Source: DATLXU01 sp035575515
Lineage (GTDB): Bacteria; Acidobacteriota; Blastocatellia; UBA7656
DNA length: 22,103 nt
Direction: 5' to 3'
Assembly: GCA_035575515.1 (NCBI GenBank)
Contig: DATLXU010000082.1
Coordinates: 1-22,103 of the forward strand
Part shown: positions 8,003 to 14,845 of the stretch, in pieces
Layout of the letters: each line of letters begins with the position of its first letter
How positions within the stretch are numbered: position 1 is the stretch's first letter
Notes under the pieces: model-generated
Databases searched by the model: none
What the model was told of the DNA's origin: nothing
What the model saw: the letters and a program-made list of their open reading frames with translations, nothing else
Program-made: the position numbers and the translations under genes

Positions 8003-9046
8003 TCAAACCCTGCGCGAGCGATTCGGCGTGGGCCGCGAAATCTCTTCAATCGCGCGGGCAAGCTCGCGGTCGCGCTCGGCCTCAAGCGCGATGTCGCCGA
8101 GCGAGATGATGCCGCGAAGACGCCCGTTGAAATCTGTTATGGGCAGGCGGCGAATCTGATGCTCGCTCATCTTGCGAATCGCTTCAAGCACGGTGTCGTC
8201 GGGCTGGCACGTCACTACGTCCTCGCTCATCGCTTCCGAAACTGTCGCCGCGCGAGTGTCGCGCTGCTCGGCAACTACGCGGCAAACAATGTCGCGGTCG
8301 GTCACAATGCCGATGAGCTTGCCGCCTTCGATTACGGGGATTGACCCGACGTTTTCATCTTCCATCATATTGGCCACTTCGCGAATGCTTGTTTGCGGCG
8401 AGCAGGTCGTCACGTCTTTCGTCATTATGTCGGCGCAGCGCAGAATATTTCTCTCGTAGCGTTCCCTGCGCCACTGCTCCGTGTCAATGCCGCGCCCAGC
8501 GCCCCAGCCTGAGCCTGCGACCGTAGGCTCGTAATCTTCTTCGTAGCGATCATATCGGTCATAGCGGCTGCTGACGGCTGCGCGGTTGTACGGATCGGCA
8601 TAACGGTCATAGTCATAATCGCGATATCGCTCGCGGTCATAATCGTAATCGCGCTCTGCGGCGCGATAGCGGCCTCGTCCCGTCAATTCGCTGTAAGGAG
8701 TGCGACCGTATCGCCGCTCATCTTCGTACGCGCCGTATCTTCCTTCGCGATCATAATCTGCTCTTTCACGTTGCGAATAGCGGTAGTCTGGTTCAGTTGC
8801 GCGGCGAAGGTTACGGCTTGCGCGCTCGGTTCTATACGGCTCCGAGTATCTCGATTGATAATCAAGTTCGTCTCTTGCGCGGAGCGAAGTTGACCGTCTC
8901 GGAAAATCGCGATAGCTCTCGCGGCCCGAAGTATAATCGGTCTGCCCCCTTGCTCCGAGTCGCTCGTTGAGCGTCTGTTGAGTCTCTCCCGGCTCGGCAG
9001 CTGTTTTTGTCTGCTCCCTTTCACGTTCCTCTTTACTTCTGCTCAT
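8003..9046 (-). CDS. CBS-pair protein with long Arg/Tyr-rich disordered N-terminus (paralogue 1)
   Basis: A 347-residue protein. Residues 1-203 are low-complexity, very rich in Arg, Tyr, Asp and Glu, with repeats such as RYRDYDYDRY and YDRYDRYEEDY, and should be disordered. Residues about 204-323 form a tandem CBS pair: CADIMTKDVTTC, then GSIPVIEGGKLIGIVTDRDI, then SEAMSEDVVTC and RRLPITDFNGRLRGIISLGD. CBS pairs bind adenine nucleotides or related ligands; the TDRDIV and SLGDIA segments fit. The start is the third of three nearby methionines (9044-9046) because a GGGGG-containing purine tract lies seven bases upstream and abuts the alternative ATG. It follows its paralogue by 67 bases on the same strand. 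No catalytic domain or membrane segment is visible, and function is unknown. Confidence 0.9.
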   Translation of the reverse strand: MSRSKEEREREQTKTAAEPGETQQTLNERLGARGQTDYTSGRESYRDFPRRSTSLRARDELDYQSRYSEPYRTERASRNLRRATEPDYRYSQRERADYDREGRYGAYEDERRYGRTPYSELTGRGRYRAAERDYDYDRERYRDYDYDRYADPYNRAAVSSRYDRYDRYEEDYEPTVAGSGWGAGRGIDTEQWRRERYERNILRCADIMTKDVTTCSPQTSIREVANMMEDENVGSIPVIEGGKLIGIVTDRDIVCRVVAEQRDTRAATVSEAMSEDVVTCQPDDTVLEAIRKMSEHQIRRLPITDFNGRLRGIISLGDIALEAERDRELARAIEEISRPTPNRSRRV

Positions 9047-9113
9047 GTTCATTCCCCCTTTGCTGATAATTCTATTGCCTGAAAGCAAGCGTGCCTTTGA
9101 AAGGCGCAGCCTG

Positions 9114-9902
9114 CTAACTGAACCAGCGAGCTATGCGGCCAAACACCGAAGACGGCTCGCTTATCTCTTCGAGCGCGTCGGCAAGCTCGTCGTCCTTATC
9201 GGTCTGAAGCGCGATGTCGGCCATCGAGATAATTCCTACGAGCCGGTTGCGACTGTCGACGACGGGCACGCGGCGCACCTGGTGATCGCCCATCTCGCGT
9301 ATCACGTCAACAACGCGGTCGTTTTGATTCGCGGTGTAGAGATCGGTCGACATGCAATCTTCCGCTCTCAGTTCCGCATCCGTCTTGTCGGAAGCCAGGC
9401 CCGTAACAACTATGTCGCGGTCTGTGACTATACCTTCGAGCTTGCCCGCTTCGTCAACGACGGGAACCGCGCCGATGTCGTGGTCACGCATAATCGAAGC
9501 GACGCCGAAGATTGGCGCGTCTCGTCGGCAAGTCACGACGTTGCGGCTCATAATATCGCGGCAGCGCAGGTGCGAGCGCGCCGGCCCCCGCCCGTACATC
9601 TGGCGGTCGCGAGTCTCCCATCTTTCAGCCTCAGACGACGGCCACCATCCCTGTTGAACAGGCGCGCGCCCGTATGTGTCGTCGTAAGCGCGGCCATAAC
9701 CCGTATAGCCTTCGTCGCGCTCAGTTCTGTAGTTAGGCTCGCGGCTCACGTTGTAGCCTCGCGAGTAGCCGCGATAATCTTCGCCATAGCCGCGCCCCGA
9801 AAATCGTCCCGTGTAGGGCCTGCGCGGCTCAGTATCGTAGCGGCCTTCGTCCAGGTCCGTCCCTTCACGGTACGAACCATAGCCTCTGTCTCTGTACGCC
9901 AT
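9114..9902 (-). CDS. CBS-pair protein with Arg/Tyr/Gly-rich disordered N-terminus (paralogue 2)
   Basis: A 262-residue paralogue of the next gene. Residues 1-113 are rich in Gly, Arg, Tyr and Asp (GRGYGEDYRGYSRGY) and probably disordered. Residues about 114-235 are a CBS pair with CRDIMSRNVVTC, IGAVPVVDEAGKLEGIVTDR and RRVPVVDSRNRLVGIISMAD. Both paralogues share the LEEIS-like motif after the second CBS domain (AIEEIS and ALEEIS), but the extreme C-termini differ; this one ends GRIARWFS, possibly a short amphipathic tail. ATG 9900-9902 is preferred over an ATG 42 bases upstream because AAGGAG lies seven bases before it. The disordered parts have similar composition but little alignable order, which suggests duplication then rapid drift. 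A long frame on the opposite strand is a mirror of this coding region. Confidence 0.9.
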   Translation of the reverse strand: MAYRDRGYGSYREGTDLDEGRYDTEPRRPYTGRFSGRGYGEDYRGYSRGYNVSREPNYRTERDEGYTGYGRAYDDTYGRAPVQQGWWPSSEAERWETRDRQMYGRGPARSHLRCRDIMSRNVVTCRRDAPIFGVASIMRDHDIGAVPVVDEAGKLEGIVTDRDIVVTGLASDKTDAELRAEDCMSTDLYTANQNDRVVDVIREMGDHQVRRVPVVDSRNRLVGIISMADIALQTDKDDELADALEEISEPSSVFGRIARWFS

Positions 9903-10190
9903 AGTTTTTCTCCTTCGGTTGGATTTTCTCTGTTGGGACTGCAATACCTATGCCGACTTGCGCGTGCGTGCCTGAAGATGATTATTGATCCTCAAGTCTT
10001 ACTGTTTAACGATTAAACCGAAGGTTGGTCGCGCCGATTTGTCATTGCGGGCGAGCAGATGCAACTGCCGGGTTTCGTTGCGAACGCATGTATTAGTACA
10101 GCGGTGTCTTGAAAAGACTCACGGCAGGAGATTAAACCTGTGACAAACGTGCCCGCGCCTGCGACACTCATGTGCGCAAAGGGTAAAATT

Positions 10191-10218
10191 TGAGTTTGAT
10201 CTGTGGCGATGCTATCCT
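10191..10218 (+). promoter_or_regulatory. Possible promoter giving a near-leaderless cysM transcript
   Basis: TTGAGT (about 10190-10195), 17-base spacer, TATCCT (10213-10218). The start would be near 10225, only about seven bases before the chosen cysM ATG, which also lacks any Shine-Dalgarno. Both boxes are imperfect. The rest of 10017-10190 shows no gene. Confidence 0.35.
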
Positions 10219-10231
10219 TCAAGAATTAGAT

Positions 10232-11188
10232 ATGGACGCGAAAGCTGCCAGTAACGTCAATGAATCGGCGCTCCGGCGCGTAAATTCCGCTATGGAAGCG
10301 TGGGAGCTTGTCGGAAACACGCCGCTTTTGCGGCTGCGCAACATCACAGTGGCATCGAGCAACGTTGAGATTTTCGCAAAGGCCGAATGGTTCAATCCTG
10401 GCGGCTCGGTTAAGGACCGGCCCGCGCTCAACATGATCTTAGAAGGCGAGCGCGCGGGCCTTTTGACTAAAGACAAAATCATTCTCGATGCAACTTCGGG
10501 AAATACTGGCATAGCCTACGCTTGGATAGGCGCTTCGCGTGGGTATAGAGTGAAGCTCGCGCTGCCGCAGAATGCGAGCGAGGAGCGGAAGCGGATACTG
10601 CGCAGCTACGGGGCGGAGCTTGTGTTGACGAATCCGCTCGAAGGCTCGGACGGAGCCATTCGCGAAGCGCGCAGGCTTTACGCAGAAAACCCCGACCTAT
10701 ATTTTTATCCTGATCAATATAACAACCCGGCGAACTGGCAGGCGCATTATCACACGACGGCGCTCGAAATCTGGCAGCAGACCGCAGGGCGCATCACGCA
10801 TTTCGTCGCGGGGCTTGGCACGAGCGGGACTTTCGTGGGCACAGCGCGCCGCTTGAAAGAACTCAACCCGGAAATCAAAGTCATATCGTTTCAGCCCGAC
10901 TCGCCCTTTCACGGTCTTGAAGGGTTGAAGCACATGGCAACGGCGATTGTGCCGGGCATTTATGATGAGAAGCTCGCTGATGCCAGTTGTGAAATCAGCA
11001 CCGAAGAAGCGCACGAGTACGCGCGGCGGCTCGGGCGGCAGGAAGGCTTGCTTGTGGGAATATCGGCAGGCGCGGCGCTGGCGTGCGCGATGAAAGTCGC
11101 AAGCACGATTGAGCGCGGCGTCGTCGTGACGGTCTTTCCTGACGGCGGCGACAAGTATCTGAGCGAGCGGTTCTGGGATGAAGAATAG
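10232..11188 (+). CDS. cysM: PLP-dependent cysteine synthase, CysM-type (CysO-thiocarboxylate context)
   Basis: Fold-type II PLP enzyme of the O-acetylserine/O-phosphoserine sulfhydrylase family, 318 residues. GNTPLL opens the domain at about residue 28; the PLP lysine is K61 in NPGGSVKDRPA; TSGNTG binds the cofactor phosphate or substrate carboxylate; GLGTSGT and GISAGAALA complete the cofactor site. Downstream neighbours are a JAMM protease and a CysO-like fusion, the partners of M. tuberculosis CysM, which uses O-phosphoserine and a protein thiocarboxylate instead of free sulfide. Context therefore favours that role, but ordinary CysK/CysM chemistry or cystathionine beta-synthase activity cannot be excluded from sequence alone. 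Start: ATG 10232 gives a short N-terminal extension without ribosome site; ATG 10292 is an alternative. Confidence 0.9.
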   Translation: MDAKAASNVNESALRRVNSAMEAWELVGNTPLLRLRNITVASSNVEIFAKAEWFNPGGSVKDRPALNMILEGERAGLLTKDKIILDATSGNTGIAYAWIGASRGYRVKLALPQNASEERKRILRSYGAELVLTNPLEGSDGAIREARRLYAENPDLYFYPDQYNNPANWQAHYHTTALEIWQQTAGRITHFVAGLGTSGTFVGTARRLKELNPEIKVISFQPDSPFHGLEGLKHMATAIVPGIYDEKLADASCEISTEEAHEYARRLGRQEGLLVGISAGAALACAMKVASTIERGVVVTVFPDGGDKYLSERFWDEE

Positions 11189-11193
11189 ACATC

Positions 11194-11244
11194 GTGCGTA
11201 ATGCGTGGCGCGTAATGGAACAGGCTTTACGCATCACGTATTAC
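11194..11244. repeat. Imperfect inverted repeat, copy B of the GATGCGT-type dispersed element
   Basis: Left arm GTAATGCGTGGCGCGTAA and the reverse complement of the right arm, GTAATACGTGATGCGTAA, match at 15 of 18 positions around a loop of about 11 bases. It occupies nearly all of the gap between the cysM stop and the ribosome site of the JAMM gene. Sequence and size resemble copy A at 7496-7545. Confidence 0.6.
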
Positions 11245-11258
11245 TGAGGAGCGCAAGG

Positions 11259-11729
11259 TTGGCAATCAAAGTCAAACAACATCATCTCAACCAGATCAAG
11301 CAGCACGGCGAGCGGACTTATCCGCAGGAGTGCTGCGGGCTGCTGCTCGGCAGGATTGAAGAGAGCGCGAACGTGCTTGATGAAGTCTTCGCTGTAGAAA
11401 ACGTCTGGGAGAAGTCGAGCGACTTTTTGAGAGACGACATTCCGCGATATCGTCGTGAAGAGTCGCGCCAGAATCGCTTTCTCATCACGCCTGAACAGTA
11501 CAAGCGCGCAGACCAGTACGCGCGCGAGCGCGGGCTTGGAGTGATTGGCTATTATCATTCGCACCCGGATCATCCGGCAGTGCCGTCGGGTTACGACCTT
11601 GATCATTCATGCTGGCCCGGCGAATCGTATATAATTGTTTCCGTAGAGAATGGAAAAGCAGCCGCGCTCAACTCTTTCACAAAACCTGATTACGAGAAGT
11701 TCGAGCAGGAAGAGATAATCATCGAATGA
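11259..11729 (+). CDS. mec: JAMM/MPN+ zinc metalloprotease, Mec-like
   Basis: A 156-residue single-domain JAB1/MPN metalloprotease. The full JAMM signature is present: E24 in ECCGLLLG, then H100-S-H102, seven residues, S110, two residues, D113 (HSHPDHPAVPSGYD). In M. tuberculosis the homologue Mec releases cysteine from the CysO-Cys adduct; related enzymes cut after Gly-Gly of ubiquitin-like proteins. The start is TTG at 11259-11261, seven bases after GAGGAG; the longer frame upstream runs through the dispersed repeat and lacks a ribosome site. Its last codons overlap a possible ATG of the next gene (ATGA at 11726-11729), but that gene more likely starts at 11771. Together with cysM before and the CysO-like fusion after, it forms one cassette. 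Confidence 0.92.
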   Translation: MAIKVKQHHLNQIKQHGERTYPQECCGLLLGRIEESANVLDEVFAVENVWEKSSDFLRDDIPRYRREESRQNRFLITPEQYKRADQYARERGLGVIGYYHSHPDHPAVPSGYDLDHSCWPGESYIIVSVENGKAAALNSFTKPDYEKFEQEEIIIE

Positions 11730-11770
11730 AGATCGCGACTGTTTTTCCGCAAACAGGAAGGAGACCCCCT

Positions 11771-13219
11771 ATGGCTATAAACATTCTCGTGCCGACTGCG
11801 CTTCGCAACTTCACCGCAGGCAGCGACTCGATTGCGGTCGAAGCCCGCACGGTTGATGAAGCGCTTTCGTCGCTTATCGAAAGGCACCCGGATTTGAAAA
11901 AGCATCTCTACAACGAGGAAGGCCAGCTTCGCCACTTCGTCAATATTTACGTGAACGACGAAGATATTCGCTACGTTAACAAAGGCGCGACCGAAGTCAA
12001 AGACGGCGACACCATAAGCATAGTGCCTTCAATCGCTGGCGGCTCAACTGTAGTCGAAGAAAGCGCAGCGCAGGCCGCAGAGCTTGACCGTGACGAAATA
12101 CTTCGCTACAGCCGTCACCTGATAATGCCCGAAGTGGCAATGGAAGGGCAGAAGAAATTAAAGGCCGCGAAGGTGCTATGCATCGGCGCGGGCGGGCTAG
12201 GCTCGCCGCTCGCGCTGTATCTTGCGGCGGCTGGCGTTGGCCGAATGGGAATAGTTGATTTCGACGTTGTTGATTTCACAAATTTGCAGCGACAGATTAT
12301 TCACTCAACCGCAAACGTCGGTCGCCCGAAACTCGATTCGGCTAAAGAGCGCATCGCTGAGATAAACCCTTACGTTCAGGTTGACACTTACGAAACCGCG
12401 TTGACTTCCGAGAACGCAATGGAGCTGTTCGAGCCTTACGACATCATCGTTGACGGCACGGATAATTTCCCGACGCGCTATCTTGTAAACGACGCCTGCG
12501 TGTTGATGGGCAAACCGAACGTTTACGGCTCGATCTTCAGGTTCGAGGGGCAGGCGACAGTCTTTTATGCGAAGGAGGGTCCGTGTTATCGGTGTTTGTA
12601 TCCTGAGCCGCCGCCGCCCGGCCTTGTGCCTAGCTGCGCCGAAGGTGGAGTTCTCGGAGTATTGCCCGGAGTCATCGGCGTGATTCAGGCGATTGAGACT
12701 GTGAAGTTGATTTTGGGCAAGGGCGATTCGCTCATCGGGCGATTGTTGTTGTTTGATGCGCTGAAGATGAGGTTCCGCGAGTTGAAGCTGCGCAAGAATC
12801 CCGATTGCCCCGTGTGCGGAGAGAATCGAACTATTCACGAGCTGATTGATTATAACGAGTTTTGCGGCGTGACCCATCAGCCGGAAGTCAACGTCGGCGC
12901 GGAATACGAAATCACGCCGCTCGAATTGAAAGCGAAGATAGATCGCGGCGACGATTTTGTTTTAGTTGACGTGCGCGAGCCTGAAGAGTACGCGATTGCT
13001 CGCATACCCGGCTCGAAGCTGATACCGCTTCGCACCGTGCCTGAAAGATTGCATGAATTGTCGAGCGCGGATGAGATCGTCGTTCACTGCCGCAGCGGGG
13101 TTCGCAGCGGGCAGGCGGTCGAGTTCATGAAGCAGGCGGGTTATCGCAAGGTCAAAAACCTCGTCGGCGGAATACTCCGCTGGTCTGACGACGTTGATCC
13201 GACCGTGCCGAAGTATTGA
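11771..13219 (+). CDS. Triple fusion: CysO/MoaD-like sulfur carrier + MoeB/ThiF E1 + rhodanese
   Basis: 482 residues in three modules. Residues 1-91 are a ubiquitin-fold sulfur carrier of the MoaD/ThiS/CysO type ending in SIVPSIAGG, the C-terminal Gly-Gly where adenylation and thiocarboxylation occur. It does not stop there: a 12-14 residue linker leads into an E1-like adenylyltransferase (about 105-370) with GAGGLGS (139-145), R-rich crossover NLQRQII, and zinc cysteines C272/C275 and C346/C349. A rhodanese domain follows (about 380-482) with DVREPEEY and active Cys440 in HCRSGVRSG. The E1-rhodanese part equals MoeZ. ATG 11771 is chosen because AAGGAG lies seven bases before it and the carrier fold begins there; ATG 11726 is an alternative coupled to the protease stop. 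A molybdopterin-synthase role is the main alternative to cysteine synthesis. Confidence 0.93.
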   Translation: MAINILVPTALRNFTAGSDSIAVEARTVDEALSSLIERHPDLKKHLYNEEGQLRHFVNIYVNDEDIRYVNKGATEVKDGDTISIVPSIAGGSTVVEESAAQAAELDRDEILRYSRHLIMPEVAMEGQKKLKAAKVLCIGAGGLGSPLALYLAAAGVGRMGIVDFDVVDFTNLQRQIIHSTANVGRPKLDSAKERIAEINPYVQVDTYETALTSENAMELFEPYDIIVDGTDNFPTRYLVNDACVLMGKPNVYGSIFRFEGQATVFYAKEGPCYRCLYPEPPPPGLVPSCAEGGVLGVLPGVIGVIQAIETVKLILGKGDSLIGRLLLFDALKMRFRELKLRKNPDCPVCGENRTIHELIDYNEFCGVTHQPEVNVGAEYEITPLELKAKIDRGDDFVLVDVREPEEYAIARIPGSKLIPLRTVPERLHELSSADEIVVHCRSGVRSGQAVEFMKQAGYRKVKNLVGGILRWSDDVDPTVPKY

Positions 13220-13230
13220 TTGAAGACTCT

Positions 13231-13253
13231 AGGGCAGGGCTTGTCCCTGCCCT
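13231..13253. repeat. Perfect GC-rich hairpin just before glcD
   Basis: AGGGCAGGG (13231-13239), loop CTTGT, CCCTGCCCT (13245-13253): nine perfect pairs ending seven bases before the glcD ATG, where a ribosome site would normally be. It begins 12 bases after the fusion-gene stop. There is no T-tract after it, so it is not a standard terminator; it looks like a small dispersed palindromic element. Confidence 0.6.
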
Positions 13254-13260
13254 TACGTTT

Positions 13261-14766
13261 ATGCAAACAGCCTCTCAGCCAGAACACCCCTACTCGTTGC
13301 CGCAGCCGGTCGTTGAAAAACTCAAGGCCGCGCTCGGCGCGAGAAACGTGCTCACCACGCGCGACGAGCTTCTAGTTTATGAATCGGATGCGCTGACGAT
13401 TCACAAGTTTCTTCCATCAGCCGTCATCATTCCCGGCAGCGCAGAGGAAGTCTCAGCCGCAGTTAAGATTCTTGCTCAGCATCAAATTCCATTTGCTCCG
13501 CGCGGAGCAGGCACGGGGTTATCGGGCGGCGCGCTTGCATTGGGCAACGCCGTCATCATTGAGCTTGCGCGGCTCAATCGCATACTGAAGCTCGATTATG
13601 AAAACCGCATTGCGGTTGTCGAGACCGGCGTTATTAATGTTCAGCTATCGCAACTGACCGCGCCGCACGGGTATCACTATGCGCCCGACCCGTCGAGCCA
13701 GATGGCCTGCACCATCGGCGGCAACGTTGCTGAGAACTCAGGCGGGCCGCATTGCCTCAAGTACGGGATGACGACAAATCATGTGCTCGCGCTTGAAGTC
13801 GTTTTACCTACGGGCGAAATCGTCACGCTCGGAGGCGGCGGAGTTGACGCGCCCGGTTATGATTTGCTCGGCGTCTTCGTCGGCTCTGAAGGCACGTTCG
13901 GCATTGCGACTAAAGCGACGTTGAAGCTCACGCGACTGCCGCAGGCAATTAAGACTTTGCTCGCGGAATTTATGACCGTGACCGACGCGAGCCGCAGCGT
14001 GTCTGAGATCATCGCCGCAGGGATTTTGCCAGCCGCGCTTGAGATGATGGATGGAATGACGATTAAGGTTATCGAAGAATCAATCTTCGCGGGCGGGTTT
14101 CCTACGGATGTTGCCGCATTGCTGATTATCGAGGTTGACGGATTGGCCGCAGGGCTTGATGAGACAGCGCAGCGCGCAGTTGAGATTTGTCTGCGCAACA
14201 ATGCGAGAGCGGTGCGCGTTGCGCGCGATGAATCTGAGCGCCAAAAGCTGTGGGGAGCGCGCAAGCGAGCTTTCGGCGCGGCTGGGAGGCTGGCGGCTGA
14301 TTTGATGGTGCAGGACGCTGTGATTCCCCGCTCGCGTTTGCCGGAGGTGTTGGACGAGATTTATCGAATAGCCGCGCGGTATGATTTGAAAGTGGCGAAT
14401 GTATTTCACGCGGGCGACGGGAATCTTCATCCGAACATCAGCTTTGACGGGCGCGACCCGGATCAGGTTCGTAGAGTTCAAGCCGCGTCGAAAGAGATCA
14501 TGGAGTTATGCGTCGGCGTCGGCGGCTCGATCACAGGCGAGCACGGCGTCGGGATGGATAAGATCGAATCAATGCGATTGATCTTTTCCGAAAATGATCT
14601 CGAAAGAATGCTTGCCGTGCGTGACGTGTTCAATCCTCTTGGATTATGCAATCCCGGCAAGGTTGTGCCTGCGACGAAGACCTGCCGCTTTTGCGGATTT
14701 GGCATCGAAGACTTCAGGCACAGGCGGCTCGCGCCGCATGAGGTGAGCGAGCGAGTGACAGCTTGA
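13261..14766 (+). CDS. glcD: Glycolate oxidase FAD-binding subunit GlcD
   Basis: 501-residue flavoprotein of the vanillyl-alcohol-oxidase/PCMH family. The FAD domain has PRGAGTGLSGGAL (80-92), DPSSQMACTIGGNVAENSGG (143-162) and GSEGTFG (208-214); the C-terminal substrate domain has HAGDGNLHP (383-391) and GGSITGEHGVG (421-431), whose histidines bind the 2-hydroxyacid or metal. These are standard GlcD/D-lactate-dehydrogenase motifs; glcE and glcF downstream support glycolate oxidase. The tail adds CRFC and a charged segment. The ATG at 13261 has no Shine-Dalgarno because a hairpin occupies that place. A TTG at 13216, overlapping the previous stop as TTGA, would translate the hairpin and add 15 residues; it is possible but less likely. 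Confidence 0.92.
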   Translation: MQTASQPEHPYSLPQPVVEKLKAALGARNVLTTRDELLVYESDALTIHKFLPSAVIIPGSAEEVSAAVKILAQHQIPFAPRGAGTGLSGGALALGNAVIIELARLNRILKLDYENRIAVVETGVINVQLSQLTAPHGYHYAPDPSSQMACTIGGNVAENSGGPHCLKYGMTTNHVLALEVVLPTGEIVTLGGGGVDAPGYDLLGVFVGSEGTFGIATKATLKLTRLPQAIKTLLAEFMTVTDASRSVSEIIAAGILPAALEMMDGMTIKVIEESIFAGGFPTDVAALLIIEVDGLAAGLDETAQRAVEICLRNNARAVRVARDESERQKLWGARKRAFGAAGRLAADLMVQDAVIPRSRLPEVLDEIYRIAARYDLKVANVFHAGDGNLHPNISFDGRDPDQVRRVQAASKEIMELCVGVGGSITGEHGVGMDKIESMRLIFSENDLERMLAVRDVFNPLGLCNPGKVVPATKTCRFCGFGIEDFRHRRLAPHEVSERVTA

Positions 14767-14792
14767 AACCGGCTCCTAGAGCCAGTTTCAAG
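14762..14792. repeat. Hairpin overlapping the glcD stop codon
   Basis: CTTGAAACCGGCTC (14762-14775), loop CTA, GAGCCAGTTTCAAG (14779-14792): 13 of 14 positions pair. It includes the glcD TGA. No T-tract follows, so a weak terminator, an mRNA 3'-end stabiliser or a dispersed palindrome are all possible. Confidence 0.55.
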
Positions 14793-14845
14793 GCGCGAGG
14801 CGAATAGCTTCGAGTAGTTTGCTGCTGATTATTTTTCTGTTTGGC

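Noticed and set aside
8520..8900. Repetitive-looking DNA resembling a tandem-repeat or CRISPR array
   Set aside because: It is the Arg/Tyr/Asp low-complexity coding part of a CBS protein; there are no regularly spaced identical repeats and no spacers or cas genes.
9092..9105. Small palindrome GCCTTTGAAAGGC as terminator between the CBS genes
   Set aside because: The loop would be one base and there is no T-tract on the minus strand, so it is not a credible terminator.
9045..10016. Long plus-strand frame of 323 codons opposite the second CBS gene
   Set aside because: It is the antisense of a coding region with strong codon bias, has no ribosome site and no recognisable domain, and the opposite strand has a clear CBS protein.
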